Shown: piece by piece, positions 55,573-63,769 of the stretch
Numbering within the stretch: the stretch's first letter is position 1
How the letters are laid out: the number at the start of each line of letters is the position of its first letter
From: Olsenella_K sp050953285
GTDB taxonomy: Bacteria > Actinomycetota > Coriobacteriia > Coriobacteriales > Atopobiaceae
Direction: 5' to 3'
Assembly (NCBI GenBank): GCA_050953285.1
Contig: JBMNMK010000002.1
Location: 186,001-250,000, forward strand
Length of the DNA stretch: 64,000 nt
Program-made: the position numbers and the translations under genes
The notes under the pieces: generated by a model
What the model was told of the DNA's origin: nothing
Seen by the model: only the letters and a program-made list of their open reading frames with translations
Databases searched by the model: none

Positions 55573-56337
55573 ATGGAAGGCATTGTGGATACGGGTACGG
55601 TGAGCAAGGTCATCATCCTGGTGGTGATACTTGCTGTTACCACGCTGGTTGACCGCTTTGTCTCACGCGTTGCCCGCCACGCCCTGGAGGCGTCTTCCAT
55701 TCCGTCTGCCACCATCTTTGTCAATATCATAAGGGGTGTGATCTGGGCATTTGGCATTCTTGCCACCATGCGCCCCGTCTTTGGCATAGAGCCGACCGCC
55801 TTTGTGACCGCGTTGGGCATCTCCTCTGTGGTGCTCTCATTTGGTCTGCAAGATACGGTTTCCAACGTATTCTCTGGCCTGGTCATCATGATGGGCAAGG
55901 TGGTCAAGCCGGGAGACTATATCTCCGTGGGTGGCTTTGAGGGCTTTGTTGTTGATGTCACGTGGCGCCAGACATGCGTGGCTGATCGTGTGGGAAATAC
56001 GCAAATCATCCCCAACAGCGTGCTCAACAAGACCGCGTTTACCCGTAAAGGGGAGTCAGGCAAGGGATTTTGTGAGCTTGAGCTGGCACTGAAGGCAGAT
56101 ATCGACGTAGATAAGATTGCAGCGCTTATAGAGGAGTGCGCACGTGAGTCCTTGGCAGACGTGCTTGATCCTGCCTTCGACGTGAAGCTTGCCATCTCCT
56201 CAGCGGATGCGTACGGCATTCACGCGTCAGTGTGGCTGCATGTGCGTGATGATGTGGCGTTTGGTAGCGTGAAGGATCGGCTGGCCAGAAGCCTTATGAG
56301 CACACCATGGTTTCAAGAGGTTGTTTTTATCGCCTAA
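55573..56337 (+). CDS. Small-conductance mechanosensitive channel (MscS family)
   Basis: Compact MscS-type channel of 254 residues with three predicted helices. The pore helix is in PTAFVTALGISSVVLSFGLQ, followed by the conserved DTVSNVFSGLVIMMGKVVKPGDYI segment written here as SNVFSGLVIMMGKVVKPGDY. A beta domain (VVDVTWRQTCVADRVGNTQI, IPNSVLNKTAF) and an alpha/beta C-terminus complete it. It should open on membrane tension during hypo-osmotic shock. It begins three bases after the pcrA stop, so expression is coupled to pcrA. Confidence 0.9.
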   Translation: MEGIVDTGTVSKVIILVVILAVTTLVDRFVSRVARHALEASSIPSATIFVNIIRGVIWAFGILATMRPVFGIEPTAFVTALGISSVVLSFGLQDTVSNVFSGLVIMMGKVVKPGDYISVGGFEGFVVDVTWRQTCVADRVGNTQIIPNSVLNKTAFTRKGESGKGFCELELALKADIDVDKIAALIEECARESLADVLDPAFDVKLAISSADAYGIHASVWLHVRDDVAFGSVKDRLARSLMSTPWFQEVVFIA

Positions 56338-56393
56338 ATTTGAGTGCGCATCCGCAAAAAAATGCGTATGCGCCTTCACTAAGGGGGTACCGT

Positions 56394-56870
56394 ATGAGAA
56401 AAATTGAAAGCTTTCAGGTCAACCATCTGCTGCTTGAGCCTGGTATCTACGTCAGTAGAGTGGACACGTGGCAGGGGGTCGATGTCACCACGTTTGACCT
56501 TCGCCTGACGGCCCCCAACAGAGAGCCGGTGATGGATACCGCCGCGGTGCATGCCATTGAGCATTTGGGTGCTACCTACCTGCGCAGCTCTGAGGCGGCT
56601 AAGCGTGTGGTCTACTTTGGACCGATGGGTTGCAGAACTGGCTTTTACCTGGTGCTCTTTGGTCAGCTTGACTCAAAAGACGTGGTTTCGTTGGTGCGGG
56701 GACTCTTTGAATTCATTGCCTCGTTTGAGGGAGAAATTCCGGGTGCGCGCCCGGAGGAGTGTGGCAACTGGCATGATTCTGACCTTGGTATGGCCAAGTG
56801 GTGGGCCGAGCGCTACCTCACCAAGACGCTTGCAGGAATAGACGAGAAGCACCTGGTCTATCCCGCATAG
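56394..56870 (+). CDS. luxS: S-ribosylhomocysteine lyase
   Basis: Splits S-ribosylhomocysteine to homocysteine and 4,5-dihydroxypentane-2,3-dione, the precursor of autoinducer-2. 158 residues with the metal motif HAIEHLGATYLR (HxxEH), catalytic cysteine segment GPMGCRTGFYLVLFG and metal cysteine in PEECGNWHDSDLG. ATG 56394 has AGGGGG 6 bases upstream. It is followed 40 bases later by mtnN, which makes its substrate from S-adenosylhomocysteine, so the pair is a complete two-step detoxification route. Confidence 0.95.
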   Translation: MRKIESFQVNHLLLEPGIYVSRVDTWQGVDVTTFDLRLTAPNREPVMDTAAVHAIEHLGATYLRSSEAAKRVVYFGPMGCRTGFYLVLFGQLDSKDVVSLVRGLFEFIASFEGEIPGARPEECGNWHDSDLGMAKWWAERYLTKTLAGIDEKHLVYPA

Positions 56871-56910
56871 CGTGCCTGCGCAACAATCACACCACACCTG
56901 AGGAGAACAT

Positions 56911-57630
56911 ATGAAAATTGGTATTATCGGTGCTATGCAAGTAGAGGTAGACCACCTTGTCTCTCAACTTAATAACGCATCGCTGGAGCGGTGTGCGCGG
57001 ATGGAGTTTCACGCGGGACATCTGGGAGACGCGGACGTTGTGGTGGTCAGAAGCGGTGTCGGCAAGGTGGATGCGGCGGTGTGCGCAGAGATTTTGATCG
57101 AGCGTTTTGGCTGCACCCATGTGGTCAACACCGGCATTGCGGGAAGCCTTAACAACCAGTTGAACATAGGTGACGTGCTGGTTTCTTCTGACGTGTGCCA
57201 CCACGATGTGGACGCCACCAACTTTGGTTATGCGCCCGGACAGGTCCCAGGGCTGCCCGCTGCCACCTTTGATGCGGACCCACGCCTGCGTGCCGCTGCC
57301 TTACGGGCTGCAGCAGAGGTGGCGCCAGAGATTGTTGCTATGGAAGGTCGCGTTGCCTCCGGGGATCAGTTTGTGAGAGATGCGGACACAAAGGTGCGCA
57401 TTGTAAAGCTCTTCTCGGCCGATTGCTGTGAAATGGAAGGCGCCTCAATTGCCCAGACATGCTGGCTCAATGAGACGCCTTTTGTTGTGGTTCGCGCTAT
57501 CAGTGACAAGGCAGACGGCTCTGCACATGAGGACTATCCCACCTTTGAGGCCGCGGCCGCGCGCCATTGCTCGCAGATTGTCGAGCGCATGGTCGAACTT
57601 CTGGTGAGCGACCCCTCCTGTGGGCGATAA
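56911..57630 (+). CDS. mtnN: 5'-methylthioadenosine/S-adenosylhomocysteine nucleosidase
   Basis: Hydrolyses methylthioadenosine, S-adenosylhomocysteine and 5'-deoxyadenosine to adenine and the free thioribose-type sugar. The 239-residue protein shows IGIIGAMQVEVDHLV, NTGIAGSLNNQLNIGDVLVS, ASGDQFVRDA, EMEGASIAQTCW and the catalytic aspartate in VVRAISDKADGSA. GAGGAG precedes ATG 56911. It forms an operon with luxS. The convergent deoD gene ends 16 bases downstream with no visible terminator between them. Confidence 0.94.
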   Translation: MKIGIIGAMQVEVDHLVSQLNNASLERCARMEFHAGHLGDADVVVVRSGVGKVDAAVCAEILIERFGCTHVVNTGIAGSLNNQLNIGDVLVSSDVCHHDVDATNFGYAPGQVPGLPAATFDADPRLRAAALRAAAEVAPEIVAMEGRVASGDQFVRDADTKVRIVKLFSADCCEMEGASIAQTCWLNETPFVVVRAISDKADGSAHEDYPTFEAAAARHCSQIVERMVELLVSDPSCGR

Positions 57631-57646
57631 GCCCTTGGCGCTGGGA

Positions 57647-58369
57647 TTATGCGTACGGAAGAGCGGTCTTGAGCGCCACCTGCATCATATCGGTGAAGCT
57701 CTTCTCGCGCTCATCGGCGCTCAAGGATTCTCCGGTGAAGAAGGTGTCTGATACCGACAGGATGGAGACCGCGCGCTTGTGGCTGGTCTGCGCCTCAATG
57801 TAGAGGCCGGCTGTCTCCATCTCAACGCTCAGCAAGCCCAGATCACGGTAGCGCACCGGCGCATCCTGGCGGGGGTTGTAGAACACGTCTGATGACACCA
57901 CCTGGCCGACGTGATACCCAACATTGAGCTCTTCTGCAGATTTCACGGCATCTTGCAGCATGTCCCAGCTTGCGGTGGGCGCCAGATGGACGGGGGAGTC
58001 ATAAAGGCTTGCTATGCTGGAGTTTGTTGCTGCACTTTGGGCAATGATGATCTCACCGGTATGGATATCTTCCGGCAGCGCGCCGGTTGATCCGACGCGG
58101 ATGATAGCGTCTACATCAAGCTGGGTGTAAAGCTCATGCGCGTAGAGGCACATGCTGGGAATACCCATGCCCGAGCCCATAACAGAGATGCGTTTGCCCT
58201 CAAAGGTACCCGTATAGCCCAACATGTTGCGGACGGTGTTAAAGAGAATGGGATTTGAGAGATAGTGCTCTGCTATATACTGCGCGCGTAAGGGGTCTCC
58301 TGGCATGAGGACAACCTTGGCCACATCGTCCTTGTTGCAGCGTATACATGCGGAAATGGTCTCAAACAT
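57647..58369 (-). CDS. deoD: Purine-nucleoside phosphorylase (DeoD type)
   Basis: Phosphorolyses purine nucleosides to base and pentose 1-phosphate; hexameric, cytoplasmic. About 240 residues. KVVLMPGDPLRAQYIAEHYL carries the phosphate-binding Gly-Asp-Pro, GSGMGIPSMCLYAHEL and RVGSTGALPEDIHTGEIII are typical, LLSVEMETAGLY holds the ribose-binding Glu-Met-Glu and SILSVSDTFFTGE the catalytic aspartate. ATG 58369 (AGGAAC upstream) is preferred to 58384. It is the third gene after the aldolase and mtnA, suggesting it supplies or shares 1-phosphate sugars with MtnA (inference). Confidence 0.92.
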   Translation of the reverse strand: MFETISACIRCNKDDVAKVVLMPGDPLRAQYIAEHYLSNPILFNTVRNMLGYTGTFEGKRISVMGSGMGIPSMCLYAHELYTQLDVDAIIRVGSTGALPEDIHTGEIIIAQSAATNSSIASLYDSPVHLAPTASWDMLQDAVKSAEELNVGYHVGQVVSSDVFYNPRQDAPVRYRDLGLLSVEMETAGLYIEAQTSHKRAVSILSVSDTFFTGESLSADEREKSFTDMMQVALKTALPYA

Positions 58370-58445
58370 GGCAGTTCCTTTCATCTGTGATCATGCTCGT
58401 ATGGGGTGCGTGCGCGAGCGCTCGTGTGCCGCGGCCGTGCAGAGG

Positions 58446-59528
58446 TTAGGCCTCATCGCTGTCGAAGAGGGCAGCGAGTGATGTCTCATAGGGCGGACGG
58501 GCAATGCCCTTCTCGGTGATGATAGCGTCAATGAGGCTGTGGTCGGTCACATCAAAGGCGGGGTTAAAGCATGCCACCTCTGCTGGTGCCATGGGTTTTT
58601 CATACCACATGGTCTTGATTTCATCTCCCGCGCGCTCCTCAATGGTGATATCATCTCCCGTCTTGCAGGCTCGGTCGATGGTTGAGGTGGGGCCTAACAC
58701 ATAGAAGGGGATGTGGTAGTGCTTGGCCAAAATGGCAACACCCGATGTACCAATCTTGTTGGCAACATCTCCATTCATAGCTACGCGGTCACAGCCCACC
58801 ATGCACGCCTGCACCCAACCGTTTTTCATCACGAGCGACGCCATGTTGTCACAGATGAGTGTGACGTCGATGCCTGCGCGGGAAAGCTCCAGGCTGGTAA
58901 GACGGGCACCCTGAAGAAGTGGGCGCGTCTCATCTGCAAAGACATGAATACGTTTGCCCTGCTCGTGGGCATAGTAGAGAGGACCTTGTCCCGTGCCATA
59001 GCCCAAGCAGGCCAGAGGCCCTGCATTGCAGTGGGTGAGGATGCCATCACCGTCTTTGATGAGCGAAGCCCCAGCGGCACTGATGGCTTGAGACATCTCG
59101 AGGTCTTCTTGGTGGATGGCCTGACACTCATGCAAAAGGGCATCAAGCAGCGCATCTTGAGAATCTGCGGCATGTGAGCGGGTGCATGCCGCCATGCGCT
59201 CAAGTGCCCATGAAAGGTTATAGGCGGTTGGCCGGGAGCTGTTAAGAAAGTCCTTCTCGCCTGTCATGCGCCGCTCAAATTCCTGATACGACGAGGTGTC
59301 TTCTGCCGCCTGTATCGCCAGCACATAATAGGCATACGCAGCAAAAACGCCGATAGCGGGAGCTCCTCTAACCTGGAGCTTTGCTATGGCATCATAGAGC
59401 TCTTGCGATGTGGAGAGCGTGAGATAGACTTGCTCTGTGGGCAGCTTTGTCTGGTCGATAATAACAACCGCTCGCCCGTCTTCACTCAGACGGAGGGCAT
59501 CTATGCCCACTACCTTGTGAGAACACAT
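58446..59528 (-). CDS. mtnA: S-methyl-5-thioribose-1-phosphate isomerase (MtnA family)
   Basis: Aldose-ketose isomerase of 360 residues in the eIF2B-like fold, converting methylthioribose 1-phosphate (or 5-deoxyribose 1-phosphate) to the ribulose 1-phosphate. KLQVRGAPAIGVFAAYA is the family start region, ILTHCNAGPLACLGYGT contains the catalytic cysteine, and GCDRVAMNGDVANKIGTSG the catalytic aspartate. No mtnB-C-D genes for the full methionine salvage pathway are present. The upstream neighbour is a class II aldolase (17-base gap) and the downstream one deoD, the arrangement expected for a dihydroxyacetone-phosphate shunt. A ribose-1,5-bisphosphate isomerase is a less likely reading. Confidence 0.88.
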   Translation of the reverse strand: MCSHKVVGIDALRLSEDGRAVVIIDQTKLPTEQVYLTLSTSQELYDAIAKLQVRGAPAIGVFAAYAYYVLAIQAAEDTSSYQEFERRMTGEKDFLNSSRPTAYNLSWALERMAACTRSHAADSQDALLDALLHECQAIHQEDLEMSQAISAAGASLIKDGDGILTHCNAGPLACLGYGTGQGPLYYAHEQGKRIHVFADETRPLLQGARLTSLELSRAGIDVTLICDNMASLVMKNGWVQACMVGCDRVAMNGDVANKIGTSGVAILAKHYHIPFYVLGPTSTIDRACKTGDDITIEERAGDEIKTMWYEKPMAPAEVACFNPAFDVTDHSLIDAIITEKGIARPPYETSLAALFDSDEA

Positions 59529-59545
59529 ATTCTTCCTTTCACTCT

Positions 59546-60217
59546 TTATGTAAGAGATGCTCGTTTACGGTAGAAGGAACGCAGGTTGATAAGGTGTTTT
59601 ACCTGCTCGTTTGTAAGCTCTACGCCGCCTCCCATATCGTGGACAGCCTTGTAGATCTTGGCAGAATGTTCAATGGTTTCAAGCCGGTCAAAGGCGGCAA
59701 AAACATCGGTGCCCCATGCTAGCGCGCCATGATTGGCAAGAAGGAGACCTTCGTGGTCGGCCAGATAAGGCCTAATTGACTGAGGGACTTCGTCGGTTGA
59801 GAGCATGGCAAAGGGGGCCACGGGAATGGTGCCAAAGTTGAGTACCAGCTCTGGCAGGTAGGCCTCTTTGAGGTCATGGCGCAAGATAGCAAATGCCGTG
59901 GCATAGACGGGGTGTGCATGCACGACGGCGAAAATATCCGGGCGCGCCTTATAGATCTCCAGGTGCATCTTGATTTCTGAAGAGGGGTGGCGCCTGCTGG
60001 TATCGTGGGCAACAACGTTGCCATCCATGTCACACACGACCAGCATGTCGGGATTCATGCGTCCTTTGGATACGCCTGACGGCGTGATGATTATCTCGCC
60101 CTCTTTCGTGCGAACACTGATGTTTCCATCATTTGAGGCAACGTAGCCGCGCTCATACATGAGCCGCCCCACCTCTACTATGGCTTCTCGAATTTGAGCA
60201 GATGTGGTATATGCCAT
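59546..60217 (-). CDS. Class II (zinc) aldolase, L-fuculose-1-phosphate-aldolase-like
   Basis: Aldolase/adducin family protein of 223 residues. GYVASNDGNISVRT, ITPSGVSKGRMNPD, SSEIKMHLEIYKARPD with the catalytic glutamate, zinc-ligand motif VHAHPVYATA and ANHGALAWGTD with a further histidine are all intact. Family members cleave ketose 1-phosphates to dihydroxyacetone phosphate and an aldehyde. As first gene of an operon with mtnA and deoD, the likely substrate is 5-methylthioribulose or 5-deoxyribulose 1-phosphate (inference); a methylthioribulose-phosphate dehydratase (MtnB) has the same fold and is the main alternative. GGAGG precedes the ATG. Confidence 0.85.
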   Translation of the reverse strand: MAYTTSAQIREAIVEVGRLMYERGYVASNDGNISVRTKEGEIIITPSGVSKGRMNPDMLVVCDMDGNVVAHDTSRRHPSSEIKMHLEIYKARPDIFAVVHAHPVYATAFAILRHDLKEAYLPELVLNFGTIPVAPFAMLSTDEVPQSIRPYLADHEGLLLANHGALAWGTDVFAAFDRLETIEHSAKIYKAVHDMGGGVELTNEQVKHLINLRSFYRKRASLT

Positions 60218-60593
60218 ATGGCCTCCTAAAGCTCATGTGATGAGGTTGTAGCGGCCTGGATCGCTTGGATAGTCCGGATAGTGCGCGGACAAGCGCGGGC
60301 ACGCGCGGCGCGTGTCAACCCCATGCGGTGAAAGTGTAAGCTTTTCTGCATTCTTCTGTTTGAGCTTGGTTGAGAAACAGTGGAGAGTCTACTATCTTAG
60401 AGGCGTCAAACGTGCCAGGTTGGCCATCTTTGGCGTGAGCGGATGGGGTTTTGTCCACCATCCGGTATCTGATTTCTGGAGAAGGGTTATTGATGAAAGA
60501 TCGACCGCATAGTCGGTAGCCCTCGGGCGGGTTCTTTGAGATGCGCCTTGAGGGTGGAAAACACTACAGGGCACAACTTGATAAGGAAGCCGC
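60218..60593 (+). promoter_or_regulatory. 376-base leader region before the MgtE-like gene, with several hairpins
   Basis: Holds the divergent promoters of the aldolase operon and the transporter pair. Within 60410-60570, several potential stems follow each other: GGATGG/CCATCC (60441-60463), CGACC...GGTCG-like pairing around 60500 and CCCTC/GAGGG around 60520-60555. No known magnesium (M-box) or manganese riboswitch consensus could be matched by eye. Confidence 0.3.
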
Positions 60594-62453
60594 ATGATTT
60601 ATCTCTCTCAGATTCTGGGTAATCCCGTTATGGATGTTGATGGTGAGCGCTTGGGCACCATCAACGATTTAGGTATAGCAACCGGTGAGGTCTTTCCTCG
60701 CATCACGTCGGTGGCGTTTAGGGACCGTGGGCATGATCCGCTCATGATCTCATGGGGCAAGTACGTGGGGAGCTATAACGAGCACGAGGTTCGCCTCAAG
60801 GTGAAGGCCGTCGACATCCGGTTTTCGTATTTGCAGCCAGACGAGGTTCTTCTCGCCCGCGATATCTTGAACAAGCAGATTGTGGATACCCATGGCATGC
60901 GGGTCGTGCGCGTAAATGATCTCAAGCTGTCGGATACCAGCTCGACCCAGCTGCGACTCTTGGGCGCAGAGGTGGGCGTGCGGGGCATTTTGCGGACGCT
61001 GTCGCCGGGCCTTGAGCGCGTGGCGCTCAAGATGGGCCAGGCCTTTGGCCACCCCATTGCCGAGCGCATCATTGCGTGGAGCTACATGGACTTGGTGGAA
61101 CGTGACCTGTCCAACGTGAAGCTTTCCGTGTCTCACAAGACGCTCGACGAACTGCACCCCGCAGACATTGCAGACATCATTGAGCAGCTTGACCCGCGCC
61201 TGCGCGGGCAGGTGTTTGCGCAGTTAGACGACGAACAGCGCGCCGGCGCTATCGCAGAGCTGGAAGGTATTGACGCGGCGGAGCTCGTGGGTGGCATGAG
61301 CGAGCAGGAGGCAAGTCGGCTTCTGCAGGAGATGGATCCAGACGACGCGGCAGAGCTCGTGGGTGAGCTGGATTACGAGCGTGCCGAGAAACTCCTCAAG
61401 CTGATGGGCGTCAAAGAAGAGCGCGCCATCCGCCAGCTTCTGGGCTACCCCGACGATACTGCGGGGCGCATCATGACCCAAGAGGTGGTCTTGCTCCCTG
61501 AGACGGCGCATGTGAGCGATGCTGTGGATAAGATGCGCTCGCTCGATGAGGACTTTGAGACCGTACGCTACATCTATGTGGCAGACGATGAAAACAAGTT
61601 GACGGGTGTGGTGTCGCTCGACCGCCTCATCATCTCAGAGCCAGAAGACGTGCTGGGAGATATTGCCACGCGCGAGCTCGTGTCTGCCAGCCCAGAAGAA
61701 GACCAGGAAGACGTGGCCAACGATATTGCCAAGTACAACCTGTTGGCCATGCCCGTTGTGGATGAAGATGGCCACCTCTTAGGCGTGGTCACGGTAGATG
61801 ACGCGCTTGATGTTATGGAAGACGAGCACGAGGAGGACCTGCAGATTGCCGGCGCTGGTCGCTCTTCGGGAGATGGCGCAGATGAGCTGCCGCTGCGGGA
61901 TCTACGCTGGGCGCTTCGTCGAGAGCTCTGGTTTGTGTTTTGGATGGCGGGCGTGGGCGTGCTCTGGGCGCTCCTCATGCAGCTGTGGGGCTCAAGCTTT
62001 GCGCTGGCAGACGCCCTGCTTATGGCAGCTGCCCTGCCCGTTACGCTCATTGTTGCCGACGACTCGGTTGACTATGTCACCAACTTCTACCTTGAGCATG
62101 ACCCCGACGATGAGAATTCACCCTCGTTCTTGGGATTTGGTATCAAGAGCTTGGGCATAGGTGTGGTCTTGGCCATCTTGGTGATGGCGCTTGCAGCGGC
62201 GGTGATTTCGGTCGTGTCATTTGGCACCACCATAGGTGAGCTCACCAGCGCGCTCATGGCGGGCTTTATTGCGGCGTCGGTGAGCGTGCTTATCTCCTAT
62301 GCCTTGTCGGGCGTGGGGCTGGCCATTTTGCGGAGCAGAGATGCCCACAACAAGGAGACCTCAGGCGTGGCGCTTTCGGCCGTGTCGATGGCGGTGGCGC
62401 TTATCGCCTTTATCCTGGTTGTTCTGGCCGTGGCTACGCAATCATTGGTGTAG
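60594..62453 (+). CDS. PRC-barrel/MgtE_N/CBS membrane protein (MgtE-like)
   Basis: Protein of 619 residues. Two PRC-barrel-like domains (about 1-75 and 85-150: NPVMDVDGERLGTINDLGIA) precede an MgtE_N superhelix (about 180-285: ELHPADIADIIEQLDPRLRG) and a CBS pair (about 290-415: DETGRIMT-like DDTAGRIMTQEVVLLP). Five or so membrane helices (about 445-615) complete it. MgtE is a magnesium channel gated by its N and CBS domains; the membrane part here is shorter and diverged, so transport or regulation are both possible. The NRAMP homologue starts two bases after its stop, so the two surely work together, probably in divalent-metal (Mg) uptake. Confidence 0.82.
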   Translation: MIYLSQILGNPVMDVDGERLGTINDLGIATGEVFPRITSVAFRDRGHDPLMISWGKYVGSYNEHEVRLKVKAVDIRFSYLQPDEVLLARDILNKQIVDTHGMRVVRVNDLKLSDTSSTQLRLLGAEVGVRGILRTLSPGLERVALKMGQAFGHPIAERIIAWSYMDLVERDLSNVKLSVSHKTLDELHPADIADIIEQLDPRLRGQVFAQLDDEQRAGAIAELEGIDAAELVGGMSEQEASRLLQEMDPDDAAELVGELDYERAEKLLKLMGVKEERAIRQLLGYPDDTAGRIMTQEVVLLPETAHVSDAVDKMRSLDEDFETVRYIYVADDENKLTGVVSLDRLIISEPEDVLGDIATRELVSASPEEDQEDVANDIAKYNLLAMPVVDEDGHLLGVVTVDDALDVMEDEHEEDLQIAGAGRSSGDGADELPLRDLRWALRRELWFVFWMAGVGVLWALLMQLWGSSFALADALLMAAALPVTLIVADDSVDYVTNFYLEHDPDDENSPSFLGFGIKSLGIGVVLAILVMALAAAVISVVSFGTTIGELTSALMAGFIAASVSVLISYALSGVGLAILRSRDAHNKETSGVALSAVSMAVALIAFILVVLAVATQSLV

Positions 62454-62455
62454 CT

Positions 62456-63691
62456 ATGAAGTGGAAAGAGAAATCAAAGTTTCTGGCCATCCTTGCTGTT
62501 ATGGGACCAGGACTTCTGACGTCGCTTGCGGGAAACGACGCCGGCGGCATTGCTACCTATTCCAACGCCGGTGCCACCTATGGCTTTGGCCAGCTCTGGA
62601 CCGTGCCGCTTATGTGCCTTTTGCTCATTGTGGTGCAGGAGACATCGGCGCGGATGGGCTGTGCAACCGGCAAGGGCTTTGCATCGCTTATCCGCGAGCG
62701 CTTTGGCATCAGGATCTCTGCGGTGGCCATGCTCGCCCTTATCGTCTCCAACTTTGCGGTGACGCTCTCTGAATTTGCGGGCATTGCCTCTGGTATGGAG
62801 ATCTTTGGCGTGCCCACGTTCTATTCGGTCTTGGTGGCGGCACTGCTCACCTGGCTGTTGGTGATGAGTGGATCATATAGGCGGGTCGAGAAGATCTTGC
62901 TGGCCATAAGCTGCATCTTTGTGACCTACATCATTGCAGGCGTCCTGGCCAAGCCGGACTGGGGAGCGGCACTTGGCGCCACCGTGGTTCCTAAGATGTC
63001 CTTTGACCCGGGCTATATCTCACTTCTGGTGGCAAATGTGGGTACCACCATCTCTCCCTACATGATCTTTATGGTTGCCAGCAATGTTGTAGAAAAGAAG
63101 CTCAACGCGGACGATATACCCGGTCAGCGTGCTGATAACATCTCTGGCGCTATCGTGGCAGAGATGATCACGTGGTTTATTGTCCTCACTACCGGCACCG
63201 TGCTCTATCCGGAAGGCATTGTGGTAAACGACGCCGTGGATGCGGCGCGCGCCTTAGAGCCGCTGGCTGGTGCCTATGCGGGCATTATGTTTGCTGTTGG
63301 CCTGGTAGGAGCCTCGTTCTTGGCTGCCTGCGTGCTGCCCTCCATCACGGCAAGCGCCGTCTGTGAGGCTTTTGGCTGGGAGCGCGGCAACGACTGCACC
63401 TGGCAGGAGGCGCCGGTCTATAAGGGCATCATTACAGGCATCACGCTCTTATCGGCCGCTATCATTTTGATACCGGGCGTCGACCTCTTTGGCATCATGA
63501 TGGCTGCGCAGGTCATCAATGGTGTTTTGCTGCCGGTCTTGTTGGTGTGTCTGGTGGTCATTGCGCGCGATAAACACATCATGGGTGCGCATGTGAACAG
63601 CCGTATCTGGAACATTCTCACGTGGTTTACCATCGTGGCCGTGATCATTCTGACCGTGGTGATGTTTGTGTTCCAGTTTATGGGTGCCTAG
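62456..63691 (+). CDS. NRAMP-family divalent metal transporter, NRMT (magnesium)-like
   Basis: Eleven-helix SLC11-type transporter of 411 residues. Helix 1 reads GPGLLTSLAGNDAGGIATYS: the DPGN metal motif of Mn/Fe transporters is changed to DAGG. In helix 6 the MPH motif appears as SPY (TTISPYMIFMVASN), removing the methionine that selects against Mg and Ca. Both changes are of the kind described for the NRMT magnesium branch, known from Eggerthella lenta. The MgtE-like partner directly upstream supports magnesium. The family is sure; the ion is inferred. The gene ends the operon. Confidence 0.87.
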   Translation: MKWKEKSKFLAILAVMGPGLLTSLAGNDAGGIATYSNAGATYGFGQLWTVPLMCLLLIVVQETSARMGCATGKGFASLIRERFGIRISAVAMLALIVSNFAVTLSEFAGIASGMEIFGVPTFYSVLVAALLTWLLVMSGSYRRVEKILLAISCIFVTYIIAGVLAKPDWGAALGATVVPKMSFDPGYISLLVANVGTTISPYMIFMVASNVVEKKLNADDIPGQRADNISGAIVAEMITWFIVLTTGTVLYPEGIVVNDAVDAARALEPLAGAYAGIMFAVGLVGASFLAACVLPSITASAVCEAFGWERGNDCTWQEAPVYKGIITGITLLSAAIILIPGVDLFGIMMAAQVINGVLLPVLLVCLVVIARDKHIMGAHVNSRIWNILTWFTIVAVIILTVVMFVFQFMGA

Positions 63692-63769
63692 TGCGGGCGG
63701 CGTGTGCGTGGGCGCGCGGGTGCGCGTCGCCGCGGGTGTCAAGCGCAGGTTCTTCTCGCCTGAGAGCGC

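Noticed and set aside
60218..60593. M-box or yybP-ykoY riboswitch upstream of the MgtE-like gene
   Set aside because: The conserved cores of these riboswitches could not be found by eye; only generic hairpins are present.
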